A stretch of DNA of 64,000 nt from DASRDE01 sp035938175 (GCA_035938175.1 DASZHD010000036.1:103883-167882); one strand, 5' to 3'; shown: positions 25,082 to 33,059, numbered from the stretch's first letter. The notes: generated by a model from the sequence alone, not told the origin. Translations and numbers: made by a program.

Positions 25082-25623
25082 TGGCTCGACTCACGCGCCG
25101 ACGTCTCGGCGCGCACGCCGCGCAGCGCTAATGCATAACGGACCTGCGCGAGCGCAACGGCCACTTGCGGCTTGATTCGCGGCGAACAGATCGCTACCAG
25201 GCGAAGTTTTTCTCCGCAACCGCGCACGAGCAGCTGCACGCGCGCACCGTTACCTTCAAGCGTGAATGCGCTCTTCGACGGCGTTCGCGCGCCGCTTCGG
25301 AGCGTTCGTTCGATGCGGCGGCTCAACGCAGTTCTCGGGGCGCGGCGTTCTGCTTGGGCGCCGCCGAGGCCGAGCGATTCGCGCGAAGCGTTGGGAATGG
25401 CGGTTGCGCCTCGCGGCCGGACGCGGTGAAAACGTTGCGGGTCACTCGCCGAAGCTTGGCCCTGTGCCGGTGCCGTCTTTGCGATCGGCGTCCCCGAACG
25501 CTCCGCCGCGCACGCGTTCGTTCCGTACAACGCCGAATACCATGCCTGAGAAAGCGACCGCCGGTCCACGGATGCGACCGGGGCCGAAAGCACGCTTAGA
25601 TCGAGATGTTTGTCGATCGTCAT
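25075..25623 (-). CDS. Hypothetical protein in the flagellar cluster, possible FliK-like
   Basis: 182 residues. The first two thirds are low in structure and rich in Ala, Ser, Pro and Arg. The last 60 residues look folded: GARVQLLVRGCGEKLRLVAI, then a helix VAVALAQVRYALALRGVRAE. That strand-turn-strand-helix pattern, a disordered front and a place among rod and C-ring genes would suit a short FliK hook-length/needle-length regulator, but I see no diagnostic motif. It overlaps the FlgF/FlgG gene by seven bases. An alternative is an export chaperone or an uncharacterised protein. Confidence 0.4.
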   Translation of the reverse strand: MTIDKHLDLSVLSAPVASVDRRSLSQAWYSALYGTNACAAERSGTPIAKTAPAQGQASASDPQRFHRVRPRGATAIPNASRESLGLGGAQAERRAPRTALSRRIERTLRSGARTPSKSAFTLEGNGARVQLLVRGCGEKLRLVAICSPRIKPQVAVALAQVRYALALRGVRAETSARESSQC

Positions 25624-25668
25624 GGCGCCATCGTAGGCTCTGACCGTGACGCGTTTGCGGCGAGCGGA

Positions 25669-27297
25669 TTACCGGAACATTACACCGGGGTCCTCGGTGC
25701 GGCGGCGGTCGCGTCCGTCGTCGAACGCTGCGGATTTCTCGACGTAGATGCGTGCATTCGCTTCATCGAACGTCAGAACGAAATTTTTCAGCACGCCCAT
25801 GCCGATGTTGCCTGCGTCGAACCGATCCGCAAACGCGCCGCGATCGCTCATCATGATGCTTGCATACCGGTTGTAGAAATGGAACGGACCGAATTCCAAT
25901 TCATCGATATATGCGAAGGCCGCACGTGCCGAACCTCCGACGCCGAAATCGCTTACCGGGTGCTGACGGTCTTCGAGCGGTACGACGTACGGATGCGCTT
26001 CCATGAACGGCGAGTAGAGCAGCACTTCGGTGCTGTTTCCGGTATCCACTACAAATGTGCCGTCCACGCGATTGACCGTACCGTGCATCTCCACCAGCTG
26101 GCGGTCGTTGTCGATGTCGAACTCGGTGCCTTGCGCAACGAGCGTCCCCGGTTTTCCCAGCGTCATCGATCGCGAAAGCGGATCGATCGTTACTTCGGCC
26201 GATGCGAAGAATGGATATCCCAACACGCCGTCGGCGCCGCCGGTCGCGCCGCGCAGATCCAAAACCGAGACGGAATGTACCGGAAGGACCGCGGATCCGA
26301 TCTCGATCGACGGCAGCGGCGCGAATCCCAATCCGCCGACGCGCTTGGCACCGGCAACTTCCAGATGACCTTGGTACGGAATATGCTGCTCGGCGGCAAC
26401 GTGCGAATCGAGCGCGATCATCTGCGCACCGGTGTCGATCAGGAACGTATAGTCTTTGGTTCCGACGTGCACCTGCGTGTACAGGTGCCCCAGCGATTCA
26501 CGCACCGGAACCGTTACGGGTTTGTCGGTCTGGATCGCGGTTGACGGCGGCAGTGTAAACACGGACGGATCGATGCGGCCGCCGACGACGACGTGACGCG
26601 TGTAGTGCGTAACGTCGTACTCGCGATCGCCGTTGGAATCGACCTCGCGCGAGGGAATCAGCGCTCCGTGGAACACGCCGTAATCGTAGTAATCCTCCGT
26701 TGCTATCCCATCGTCTTCTTCGTAGCTCACGCGGTCGATCATGAAGCTGCGGTCGTCGAGATAGACGGTTTCCGGCTGGGCCTGCGGCGGATTGACCTCG
26801 ATCGCGTAGGTGGACCGCCCGTCCTCCAGCGTCTGCTTGCCTTTGAACGTATCGTACTGGGGCGCAGAAACGAATTCGCCATCGGCAACGAAGTCTTGCC
26901 CGCGCTGGTGCCGCGCGAGAACGCCGCGAAGTTCGCGCACGTCGCCCGATTCGTTAATCACGTATTCGCGATCGCCTAGACGCAGCGTGCGCACGCTGTG
27001 CGAGGCAATTTCGTCGTCTTCACGCACGTTGCCGGCGGACTGCCAGCGGTGAAAAGACCCGATGATGTCGCCGCCGCCCATCGCCCCGAAAACCTCTATC
27101 GTCGAAACGCCGTGCACGTGCAGCGACGCGAGCGCTGCTTTGCGCGCCGCCAGAACGCCGTCTAAATTCAATTGTTGCGCTTGCGCGGGAAACGGGGGAA
27201 GCGAAAAAATCAGTGCGGCAAGAATGCCTGCGCTATTGCGCGCGGTATTTTTGGTAGCTGCCCAATACGTTTTGAACGTATGCTTGCGTTTCGGCAT
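25669..27297 (-). CDS. Two-lobed retropepsin-like aspartyl protease, secreted
   Basis: 542 residues from the ATG at 27297; a start at 27315 is possible. A signal peptide (GILAALIFSLPPFPAQA) leads into an N-terminal domain of about 230 residues (HVHGVSTIEVFGAMGGGDI, GKQTLEDGRSTYAIEVNPP) that resembles lipoprotein-carrier-like folds. Two catalytic-Asp motifs follow: DYTFLIDTGAQMIALDSHVA and DGTFVVDTGNSTEVLLYSPF, with flap-like GGLGFAPLPSIEIG and GVLGYPFFASAEVTID. Two DTG motifs in one chain suggest a monomeric pepsin-like active site. It overlaps the transglycosylase by 65 bases and so lies within the flagellar operon, an unusual place for such an enzyme. Confidence 0.82.
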   Translation of the reverse strand: MPKRKHTFKTYWAATKNTARNSAGILAALIFSLPPFPAQAQQLNLDGVLAARKAALASLHVHGVSTIEVFGAMGGGDIIGSFHRWQSAGNVREDDEIASHSVRTLRLGDREYVINESGDVRELRGVLARHQRGQDFVADGEFVSAPQYDTFKGKQTLEDGRSTYAIEVNPPQAQPETVYLDDRSFMIDRVSYEEDDGIATEDYYDYGVFHGALIPSREVDSNGDREYDVTHYTRHVVVGGRIDPSVFTLPPSTAIQTDKPVTVPVRESLGHLYTQVHVGTKDYTFLIDTGAQMIALDSHVAAEQHIPYQGHLEVAGAKRVGGLGFAPLPSIEIGSAVLPVHSVSVLDLRGATGGADGVLGYPFFASAEVTIDPLSRSMTLGKPGTLVAQGTEFDIDNDRQLVEMHGTVNRVDGTFVVDTGNSTEVLLYSPFMEAHPYVVPLEDRQHPVSDFGVGGSARAAFAYIDELEFGPFHFYNRYASIMMSDRGAFADRFDAGNIGMGVLKNFVLTFDEANARIYVEKSAAFDDGRDRRRTEDPGVMFR

Positions 27298-27820
27298 ATG
27301 GCGGAACCCCGCCATACTTCTCTACCGCCTGCGGTCCAGCATTGTACGCGGCAACCGCTAATCGCATGTCACCGTGGAAGCGGTCGAGCAAGCCCCGCAT
27401 ATATCTGGTCCCGCCCCAAACGTTTTGTGCGGGATCGTACGCATCGCTGACGCCCAATCCGGCGGCGGTGGACGGTTCGAGCTGCATCAACCCCTGCGCG
27501 CCGGTTCGCGACGTTGCATTGGTATCGAAGCCCGACTCGTTCGCAATGATGGCCTTTACGAGTGCCGGATCGACGCCCCACGCCGAAGCGTTGGCACTTA
27601 CGAGCCGCTCGATCTGTGGGGGCGGAACGATGGCGGGAGCCGGCGCGCTCGATTCTTGTGCGATCGCCGTTTGCGCCGGCACTGCCGATTGGTCCATCGC
27701 CGACGCTACCAAATCGGAAAAACTAGACCCGGCCGCGGCCGGAGCCGGAGCCGGATCGATTTGCTGCGCGATCTGCGCGATTCGCGCGGTCACGGCCGAA
27801 AGGTCAGCGCTGATATCCAT
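27233..27820 (-). CDS. SLT-type lytic transglycosylase of the flagellar cluster
   Basis: 195 residues. An Ala/Pro-rich N-terminus without signal peptide (about 1-70) is followed by a Slt-like domain: the catalytic Glu in VKAIIANESGFDTNATSRTG, then AQGLMQLEPSTAAGLG, VWGGTRYMRGLLDRFHGDM and LAVAAYNAGPQAVEKYGGVP. It cleaves peptidoglycan glycan strands so that the rod can pass, a job done by FlgJ or SltF elsewhere. With no Sec signal it is probably exported through the flagellar apparatus itself. Starts four bases after fliI ends. Confidence 0.9.
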   Translation of the reverse strand: MDISADLSAVTARIAQIAQQIDPAPAPAAAGSSFSDLVASAMDQSAVPAQTAIAQESSAPAPAIVPPPQIERLVSANASAWGVDPALVKAIIANESGFDTNATSRTGAQGLMQLEPSTAAGLGVSDAYDPAQNVWGGTRYMRGLLDRFHGDMRLAVAAYNAGPQAVEKYGGVPPYAETQAYVQNVLGSYQKYRAQ

Positions 27821-27824
27821 CCGT

Positions 27825-29057
27825 TCACCTCAGTCTATCGGCAAGTGCGGCCAGAGCCGATAGCGTGGCGGCACGATCCGTGGGCTGCTTGCCTTGGCAT
27901 AAAAAGCTTTCGATCGCATCTTCGGCCGCGACGGCGCGTAAAGCGCGGGCACTGGATGGCATCAAGCCCAGGGCTCGCGCGTCTTCGCTCGCCTGCAAAC
28001 TGCTCACCGCCGCCTTCACCACGGCAGCGTCGTCCAAGTGGCGCGCGGAAACAACTGCGCTCATCGTCCGGCTCGTTCCGGCGCAAACGTCGATGGCCGG
28101 ATACCGTCCCTTGCGCGCAAGTGGCGCTGTAAGCTCGAGATGGCCGTCCAGCAGCGAACGGGCGGCGTCGCTCACCGGGTCGCGGTCGTCACCGTCCGAG
28201 AGGACCGTGGCCACGAGCGTAACCGAACCCGCCCGCGAGGCGCCGGCGCCCTCGACGAAGCTCGCCAGATCCGAAAACACACTCGGAGGGTAGCCGCCGC
28301 GGCCGACGCTCTCATTCGCCGCAACCGCGATTTCGCGAAGCGCGTTCGCATAGCGCGCGAGACTATCGACAATGAGCAGCACGTCCAGACCGCGTGCGCG
28401 CAGTGCATCGGCCTGTGCCATCGCAAATCGAGCCGCGCGGACGCGAACGGCCGCAGGACGATCGGACGTAGCGCAAACCACCGTCAAGTGCGGCCCGATC
28501 GCGCGCAGCCATTCTTCCGCTTCGCGGCCGCGCTCACCGATTAGCCCAACGACTACGGCGTCGGCAGCCTGCGCGGTGCACATCATTTGAAGCAGCGTCG
28601 ATTTTCCTGCGCCCGGTGCACCGAATATTCCGATTCGCGCTCCGCGTCCAATCGTGAAGAGCCCGTCGATAACGCGCACGCCGGTCCAAAAGGGTTTCGT
28701 TACCGCGACGCGTTCGTTCACGCCGGGCGCAAAAATACGCGCGCGACGCGGTCGCGCGTCGATCGCCGGCCCGCCGTCGATAGCCGTACCGTCTGCATCG
28801 ACCGCGCGTCCCAAAAGCGCGGTGCCTAGCGGAAAACAGCACGCCGCGGGATCCGTAACGATGGAATCGCCGGCTGCGATCCCCTGAATGTCCGCGTGAA
28901 GCGCAATCATCGCGCGTCCGAGCTGCACTGCCGTCACCGTGCCGGTAATTTCACGCTCTGCATTTCGCAGACGTACGCCTTGACCGATCGCCGCTCCGGG
29001 AAGCAAGGCGTGCGCGAGACCGCCGTGCGCGCCCGTTACCGTCCCAATCGAAATCAT
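27825..29057 (-). CDS. fliI: Flagellar-type export ATPase FliI
   Basis: 410 residues, slightly shorter than the usual 430-450. Walker A: RIGIFGAPGAGKSTLLQMM; Walker B region: DVLLIVDSLARYANALREIA; the family-specific VGRGGYPPSVFSDLASFVEG and GSVTLVATVLSDGDDRDPVS, and DGHLELTAPLARKGRYPAID. It forms a hexamer at the base of the apparatus and unfolds or releases substrates. Start overlaps the fliH stop by four bases. No FliJ-type coiled-coil stalk gene follows it, unlike most clusters. Confidence 0.96.
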   Translation of the reverse strand: MISIGTVTGAHGGLAHALLPGAAIGQGVRLRNAEREITGTVTAVQLGRAMIALHADIQGIAAGDSIVTDPAACCFPLGTALLGRAVDADGTAIDGGPAIDARPRRARIFAPGVNERVAVTKPFWTGVRVIDGLFTIGRGARIGIFGAPGAGKSTLLQMMCTAQAADAVVVGLIGERGREAEEWLRAIGPHLTVVCATSDRPAAVRVRAARFAMAQADALRARGLDVLLIVDSLARYANALREIAVAANESVGRGGYPPSVFSDLASFVEGAGASRAGSVTLVATVLSDGDDRDPVSDAARSLLDGHLELTAPLARKGRYPAIDVCAGTSRTMSAVVSARHLDDAAVVKAAVSSLQASEDARALGLMPSSARALRAVAAEDAIESFLCQGKQPTDRAATLSALAALADRLR

Positions 29058-29533
29058 CGCAATCCTCGCAAAACGGCGTCGAGGCGAACGCCTAAGGTTG
29101 CATCGACGCTTCCGCCGGCCACGTCGAGCGCAGCGTCACCTTCGCGCAGCGCTTCATCAATAATCACGGGCAGGTCAGAATCCACGCGTCCTTCGTCCGC
29201 GCGCGCAATACGGATTCGCAGCGGCTGTTCGGCACCAAAACGCTGCAGCGCGGATTCGATAACCGCACCGATCTCGGCCGGGGCGAGTTGCAATTCGCGG
29301 GCGATTACCTGCGCCGCGATATCGGCCAACAACGTTCCGGCGGCATCTTCCACTAGTTCGGCGACGCGCGCCTTGAAGAGCCGGACGTCGCGAAGCAGTT
29401 CGCCGATCTCGGCGTCGCAAGCACAATCCGAAGCGCACGTTTCTTCCGGCGCCGCCGGCGGTTGCGCGGGTTCGTCTTCGACGGGCAAAATCAGCAGTGA
29501 AGCCAGCGACCGAAATCCCTCAGGCGCGCGCAA
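29054..29533 (-). CDS. fliH: Flagellar-type export ATPase regulator FliH
   Basis: 159 residues from a TTG at 29533, preceded by GGAGA with six-base spacing; the frame upstream is a shadow of fliF. A short Pro/Glu-rich front (LPVEDEPAQPPAAPEE) is followed by the FliH/V-ATPase-E-like C-terminal domain (LLADIAAQVIARELQLAPAE, IGAVIESALQRFGAEQPLRI, SVDATLGVRLDAVLRGL). FliH binds FliI as a dimer and tethers it to FliN. Shorter than E. coli FliH (235), lacking much of the extended coiled coil. Overlaps fliF by 14 bases and fliI by four. Confidence 0.82.
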   Translation of the reverse strand: MRAPEGFRSLASLLILPVEDEPAQPPAAPEETCASDCACDAEIGELLRDVRLFKARVAELVEDAAGTLLADIAAQVIARELQLAPAEIGAVIESALQRFGAEQPLRIRIARADEGRVDSDLPVIIDEALREGDAALDVAGGSVDATLGVRLDAVLRGLR

Positions 29534-30989
29534 TGAAGTTCTCCGCGTCGGTAAATAAGGGAGATGCCGGACGATGCATGCGTTTGACGATCGCTGCGCG
29601 CTCGTGCTCCGGATACATTTCCAATACCGCCGCCGCAGTTGCGGCGGGCAGTGCGCTAATGATCGCGGCCGCCGTATGCGGCGGCTCGTTGATAAGCGAT
29701 GCACGGACGGATGCCGGCGCCGCGACGCGAGCAGCGCTTTCCGTGCGCGTCAGCTCCGCACGTTCGCTTAGACCTTTCGCTAGCGCGGTCAACGGCGGCG
29801 CCGCGTACCGCAGTGCCGTCACGATTCCAACCGCAAGCGCGACCGCGGGTAACAGCGGAACCACTGCGCCATAAGCCAGCCACCAGACGTCCTTACGCAC
29901 CGGCGGTGTGCGCGAAAATGCGATGGCGGCAACCTGCAGCGTGTCGCCGCGCGAGGCGTCGATCCCGAGCGTCGCAGCCGCCAGGCTTTTCACCGGCTCG
30001 AGATCCGTAACCATAGCGGCGTCGATGAAGACCGCCGCGGTAATGCGGGCAACGCGGCCTGCTTGCGCCGATGAAGAGATCTCCCGCGTCTCGCTTCCCC
30101 GATCGACCTGCTGACTGCTGCGATCGTACCGTTTACCGTCCGCTGCGTAGCGCTCGTCCTGCGTCGCGGCCGAGATCGGCAACACGGCAAGCGGCGTACG
30201 CCGCACGTCCTTGCTGTCGATGGTCCTTGCGTCATAGTCCACGTGAACGCGCACGATGCTGGAACCGGCGCCGAGCGTTTCGTCGAGTGCGCTCTGCAAC
30301 GCTGTTTGAAGGTCGTTCGCGTCGCTCTGCGCGCCGGAACGGCCAAGGGCAACGCCGCGGTCGTCGACGATCGTCACGTTGCGTGCGTCGAGCCCCGGAA
30401 CGCTCGCGGCGACGAACGATCGGATTCCGGTAACCGCATCGGCCGAAAGGCGCCTGCCGTCGGCGGTGGTAATCCGAACGCTCGCGCTGGCATCGCGCGA
30501 AGGATCGCCCGCAAAATAGCCGGTCTTCGCCGGTGCAACGATGACTTTCGCATCCTGCACGCCGTCGATTCCGCGCAGCGCCAACTCGATATCGCCTGCG
30601 AGGCCGTCTCGCGTTTGCGCATCGATAACCGCTTGCGGCGTTAATGCGCCGAGCTTGTCCAAAATCTCGCCGGTTCCGTCGACGTGCGGATGCGGAGCAC
30701 CAGCCATCGAGAGACGCAGCAGCAAATCGCTGCGCCGCGCCGCGTCGACAATCACATTGTCCGAGGCGGGCGTGAACGGAACGTTCCATGCTGCCAAGCG
30801 TTCTTGCACTTCGGCGACTTGATCGGGGTGCAGCGGACTTGCAAACAGCGGCGCGCGCTGCGGATGCAAAACGACGGCGCACACGATAGAAACCGCCGCG
30901 GCGAGCGCAAACGCCGCAACCAGCATACGCCTTGTGCCTGCAGCGAGCGCATTCCAACGCAACAACAGCGCCGTAACGTCCACGCTCAC
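29520..30989 (-). CDS. fliF: FliF-FliG fusion: MS-ring protein with FliG ARM-like tail
   Basis: 489 residues from a GTG at 30989, inside the fliE stop. Residues about 21-42 are the first membrane span (MLVAAFALAAAVSIVCAVVL), followed by ring-building motif domains (PLFASPLHPDQVAEVQERLA, IELALRGIDGVQDAKVIVAP) and the second span at 368-395 (VWWLAYGAVVPLLPAVALAV). After it, residues about 431-471 read LINEPPHTAAAIISALPAAT then AAAVLEMYPEHERAAIVKRM, which is the FliG 'EHPQ' ARM-repeat helix pair. The protein stops there, without the FliG C-terminal torque domain. The MS ring houses the export gate. FliF itself normally ends in a FliG-binding peptide; here FliG helices take its place. Confidence 0.85.
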   Translation of the reverse strand: MSVDVTALLLRWNALAAGTRRMLVAAFALAAAVSIVCAVVLHPQRAPLFASPLHPDQVAEVQERLAAWNVPFTPASDNVIVDAARRSDLLLRLSMAGAPHPHVDGTGEILDKLGALTPQAVIDAQTRDGLAGDIELALRGIDGVQDAKVIVAPAKTGYFAGDPSRDASASVRITTADGRRLSADAVTGIRSFVAASVPGLDARNVTIVDDRGVALGRSGAQSDANDLQTALQSALDETLGAGSSIVRVHVDYDARTIDSKDVRRTPLAVLPISAATQDERYAADGKRYDRSSQQVDRGSETREISSSAQAGRVARITAAVFIDAAMVTDLEPVKSLAAATLGIDASRGDTLQVAAIAFSRTPPVRKDVWWLAYGAVVPLLPAVALAVGIVTALRYAAPPLTALAKGLSERAELTRTESAARVAAPASVRASLINEPPHTAAAIISALPAATAAAVLEMYPEHERAAIVKRMHRPASPLFTDAENFIARA

Positions 30990-31252
30990 ACCTGCATGTT
31001 CAGAATCGACTGAAGCGCTTGAGCGCTTCGTTGCGCCGCCGCCGTCGCGACGGACAGTGCGACGTCCGCGCGAGCACGTTCGTATACGGCCGTTTGCAGG
31101 TCGCCGGTGCCGGCCGCGAACGCGTCTTCCGAACGTTCCGCCGACTCGAGCGCGGAGCCCAACCCGTCGAGTGCTTTGGAAAACGCATCGCTTTGCGGGA
31201 CGGCCTGCTGCACCTGCGCCGGCGAATCGGGAATCAATGCTTCGATTTTCAT
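30986..31252 (-). CDS. fliE: Flagellar basal-body protein FliE
   Basis: 88 residues. The C-terminal half fits FliE: AVYERARADVALSVATAAAQ then RSAQALQSILNMQV, ending as in most FliE (MQV). FliE joins the MS ring/export gate to the proximal rod. The N-terminal half (QSDAFSKALDGLGSALESAE) is also FliE-like. The ATG overlaps the flgC stop by four bases and its own stop overlaps the fliF start. Confidence 0.88.
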   Translation of the reverse strand: MKIEALIPDSPAQVQQAVPQSDAFSKALDGLGSALESAERSEDAFAAGTGDLQTAVYERARADVALSVATAAAQRSAQALQSILNMQV

Positions 31253-31584
31253 AGCTTCCCCATGTCGATCGTACGTTCGGCGAGCCGTTTACCGATATCG
31301 AATACCGTCGCATTTGCTTCGTAAGCACGCGACGCATTCAGCACGCTGACCATTTCGGTCAGCACGTCGACGCTGGAGCCGCGCTGAAGATGCGCGCCCA
31401 CGTACGATATCAGCGGTGCATCGTCATCGTTTTGAACCAGCCGGAAATCCGGAACGAGCCGCGGGTACGAACCTTTGGGTCCGGCGGCTTCTGCCGCGGC
31501 CACGTTGCGAGCTTCGATGTCCAGTGCAGCGCGCTGCGCTTCCATACCGCTCGCCGCGGTTTTCAGGAGATCCAAACTATCCAC
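31249..31584 (-). CDS. flgC: Flagellar proximal rod protein FlgC
   Basis: 111 residues from a GTG at 31584 with AGGGAG upstream; a TTG at 31602 would add six residues. N-terminus SLDLLKTAASGMEAQRAALD matches FlgC (AxxISASGLxAQRxRLDxIA). The middle has GPKGSYPRLVPDFRLVQND and YVGAHLQRGSSVDVLTEMVS; the C-terminus is LNASRAYEANATVFDIGKRL. The usual NxANxxTTR motif is replaced by EARNVAAAEAAG, and the protein is about 25 residues shorter than E. coli FlgC (134). Confidence 0.87.
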   Translation of the reverse strand: MDSLDLLKTAASGMEAQRAALDIEARNVAAAEAAGPKGSYPRLVPDFRLVQNDDDAPLISYVGAHLQRGSSVDVLTEMVSVLNASRAYEANATVFDIGKRLAERTIDMGKL

Positions 31585-31664
31585 CGGCGCGGTCTCCCTC
31601 AAATACGATTTTCCACATGCCGATCATGCTAGAAGCTGGCTGTGACGCGATCGATGCGGTTTTG

Positions 31665-31880
31665 TTACCGGGTAACGTCCTTTATTTCCATCAGGCGAGC
31701 GTGAACCGCGCTCAGCAGTGCCTCGGTAAAGATCGCTTGCCGCGCGGCGCCGGCCATGGGTCCGTCGGTGCGCGTGTTTCCGTACGAAGTTTGGGCGAGA
31801 GCGGTTTCGCGCGCAGCGTGCGATACGCGCTGCGCGGCCATGTGGAGTGAGGCGATCAGGGAGCCTGCGATGTCGAACAT
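31665..31880 (-). CDS. flgB: Very short FlgB-like rod protein
   Basis: 71 residues, about half the usual FlgB length (130-140). The N-terminus (FDIAGSLIASLHMAAQRVSH) resembles the FlgB opening helix, and the C-terminus (FTEALLSAVHARLMEI) could be the closing helix; the central beta part and the NxANADTPGY motif are missing. Assigned to FlgB mainly from its place in front of flgC-fliE-fliF. It might be a degenerate FlgB or a different short inner-rod protein. The gap to flgC is 80 bases; 34 bases separate it from the DUF3810 gene upstream. Confidence 0.5.
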   Translation of the reverse strand: MFDIAGSLIASLHMAAQRVSHAARETALAQTSYGNTRTDGPMAGAARQAIFTEALLSAVHARLMEIKDVTR

Positions 31881-31914
31881 CGCGACACCGTAACCCCGCG
31901 GTATTTCCGGCGAA

Positions 31915-32955
31915 TTACGGTACTGTTACGCGGCGAACTCGCGGCAGCCCATACTGGTCGAGCGGTATTGCGGCCATCAGGCGCGTGACTTCGTCGTAGT
32001 TCTGCACGCCCGAAGCGACGTGGTTGGTCTTCAGGTAATTATTGTAGACGCGCCAAGAAAACCGCGACAGGCTCAAATTGACGAAATGCGCGTTCCGCCT
32101 GCGGATCGCAGCAAAATCTTGCCAGACTTGCGGGACGAACGTACTGCGCGAGTAATGCTTGAGCTGCGGCAGGTACAGAAAAAGCTCGAGCCAGCCCGAA
32201 TACTGCGTTATCGCATCGTCCGAGCGCAAGCACGAAACGGCAGCGATATAATTCGCCTCGTCCTCGCGGTTGAACCCGGCAACGTGGCTCCACTCGTGCG
32301 CTTGCGAGAACGGCAGCTCGAACCAGAGCAGATCCGGAGCGAGCTGCGTCTCGAGCGTGAACGGATTGGTGAAGCCGCTCGTTCCGCTTCGATCCATGAA
32401 CCAGCCCGCAAGCGTGAATTTGGACTCGTTCACTTGCGGCAGCCAGCGATCGCCCAAACGCGCGACGACCGGAAGCCAGGACAGACGCAGATCGTCGACG
32501 TCCAACTCCCACTCCGCGCCATCCAGATCGTGCGCGGCGTGAGCCTGCCTTGCGAGGCGATTCATCTGGGCAATCGCACGCGTGCGTAGTGCGTCGATGG
32601 CGGCCGGATTCAACCGCGACGCATCGAAGTCGGCACGGACCTCGACGGGCGCGCGATCGTAACCGAACGCCCAGCCTGCGTAAAACCACAGTGAGTAAAA
32701 TCCTGCGAGGGCTGCAATACCGATCAGCGCGCGCCACCACGGCCTGACGGAAACGATTGCTGCGATGACGATGACCACGCCGATCAGGACGACGACATCG
32801 CCAATCGAAAACGGGACGTACGGCGTGAACAGCGACCAAAAATGCTGCCAGTACGGATAATAGCCGTTGGTAAAAACGTTTTCCACCCATTGCGGCGATG
32901 GCCGCCAAAACGCCGCAGCCGCACCGGCAGCGATCGACACGAGGTCGAGCGGCAA
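31915..32955 (-). CDS. DUF3810 membrane metallopeptidase-like protein
   Basis: 346 residues from a TTG at 32955; the open frame extends to a TTG at 32985, but that part is the rpsI terminator hairpin. Two or three N-terminal membrane spans (FSIGDVVVLIGVVIVIAAIV, ALIGIAALAGFYSLWFYAGW) are followed by a soluble domain with the zinc-peptidase-like motif SQAHEWSHVAGFNREDEANY (HExxH written HEWSH, with a downstream E). This is the DUF3810 signature. A TACTTT box lies six bases before the TTG, suggesting a leaderless transcript. It precedes the flagellar cluster by 34 bases on the same strand and may be cotranscribed with it. Confidence 0.82.
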   Translation of the reverse strand: MPLDLVSIAAGAAAAFWRPSPQWVENVFTNGYYPYWQHFWSLFTPYVPFSIGDVVVLIGVVIVIAAIVSVRPWWRALIGIAALAGFYSLWFYAGWAFGYDRAPVEVRADFDASRLNPAAIDALRTRAIAQMNRLARQAHAAHDLDGAEWELDVDDLRLSWLPVVARLGDRWLPQVNESKFTLAGWFMDRSGTSGFTNPFTLETQLAPDLLWFELPFSQAHEWSHVAGFNREDEANYIAAVSCLRSDDAITQYSGWLELFLYLPQLKHYSRSTFVPQVWQDFAAIRRRNAHFVNLSLSRFSWRVYNNYLKTNHVASGVQNYDEVTRLMAAIPLDQYGLPRVRRVTVP

Positions 32956-32961
32956 CGTCCG

Positions 32962-32967
32962 AAAGTA
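32962..32967 (-). promoter_or_regulatory. -10 box (TACTTT) for a leaderless DUF3810 transcript
   Basis: On the minus strand TACTTT is followed by CGGACG and then the TTG at 32955, again a six-base gap. It overlaps the T-run of the rpsI terminator. The spacing decides the start: the longer frame would begin upstream of this promoter. Confidence 0.45.
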
Positions 32968-32998
32968 AAAAGAGCCGCGGTTCAACGCGCGACTCTTT
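32967..32998 (-). terminator. Rho-independent terminator after rpsI
   Basis: On the minus strand AAAGAGTCGCG, loop CGTTGAAC, CGCGGCTCTTT forms an 11-bp stem with one G-U pair, ending in a run of five T. It lies 62 bases after the rpsI stop and should close the rplM-rpsI transcript. Confidence 0.7.
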
Positions 32999-33059
32999 CG
33001 TACGATGGGTTCGGCAAACTAAAGCCGCTCTTCGAGGGGTTCAGCGCGCCAGGCTGCGA

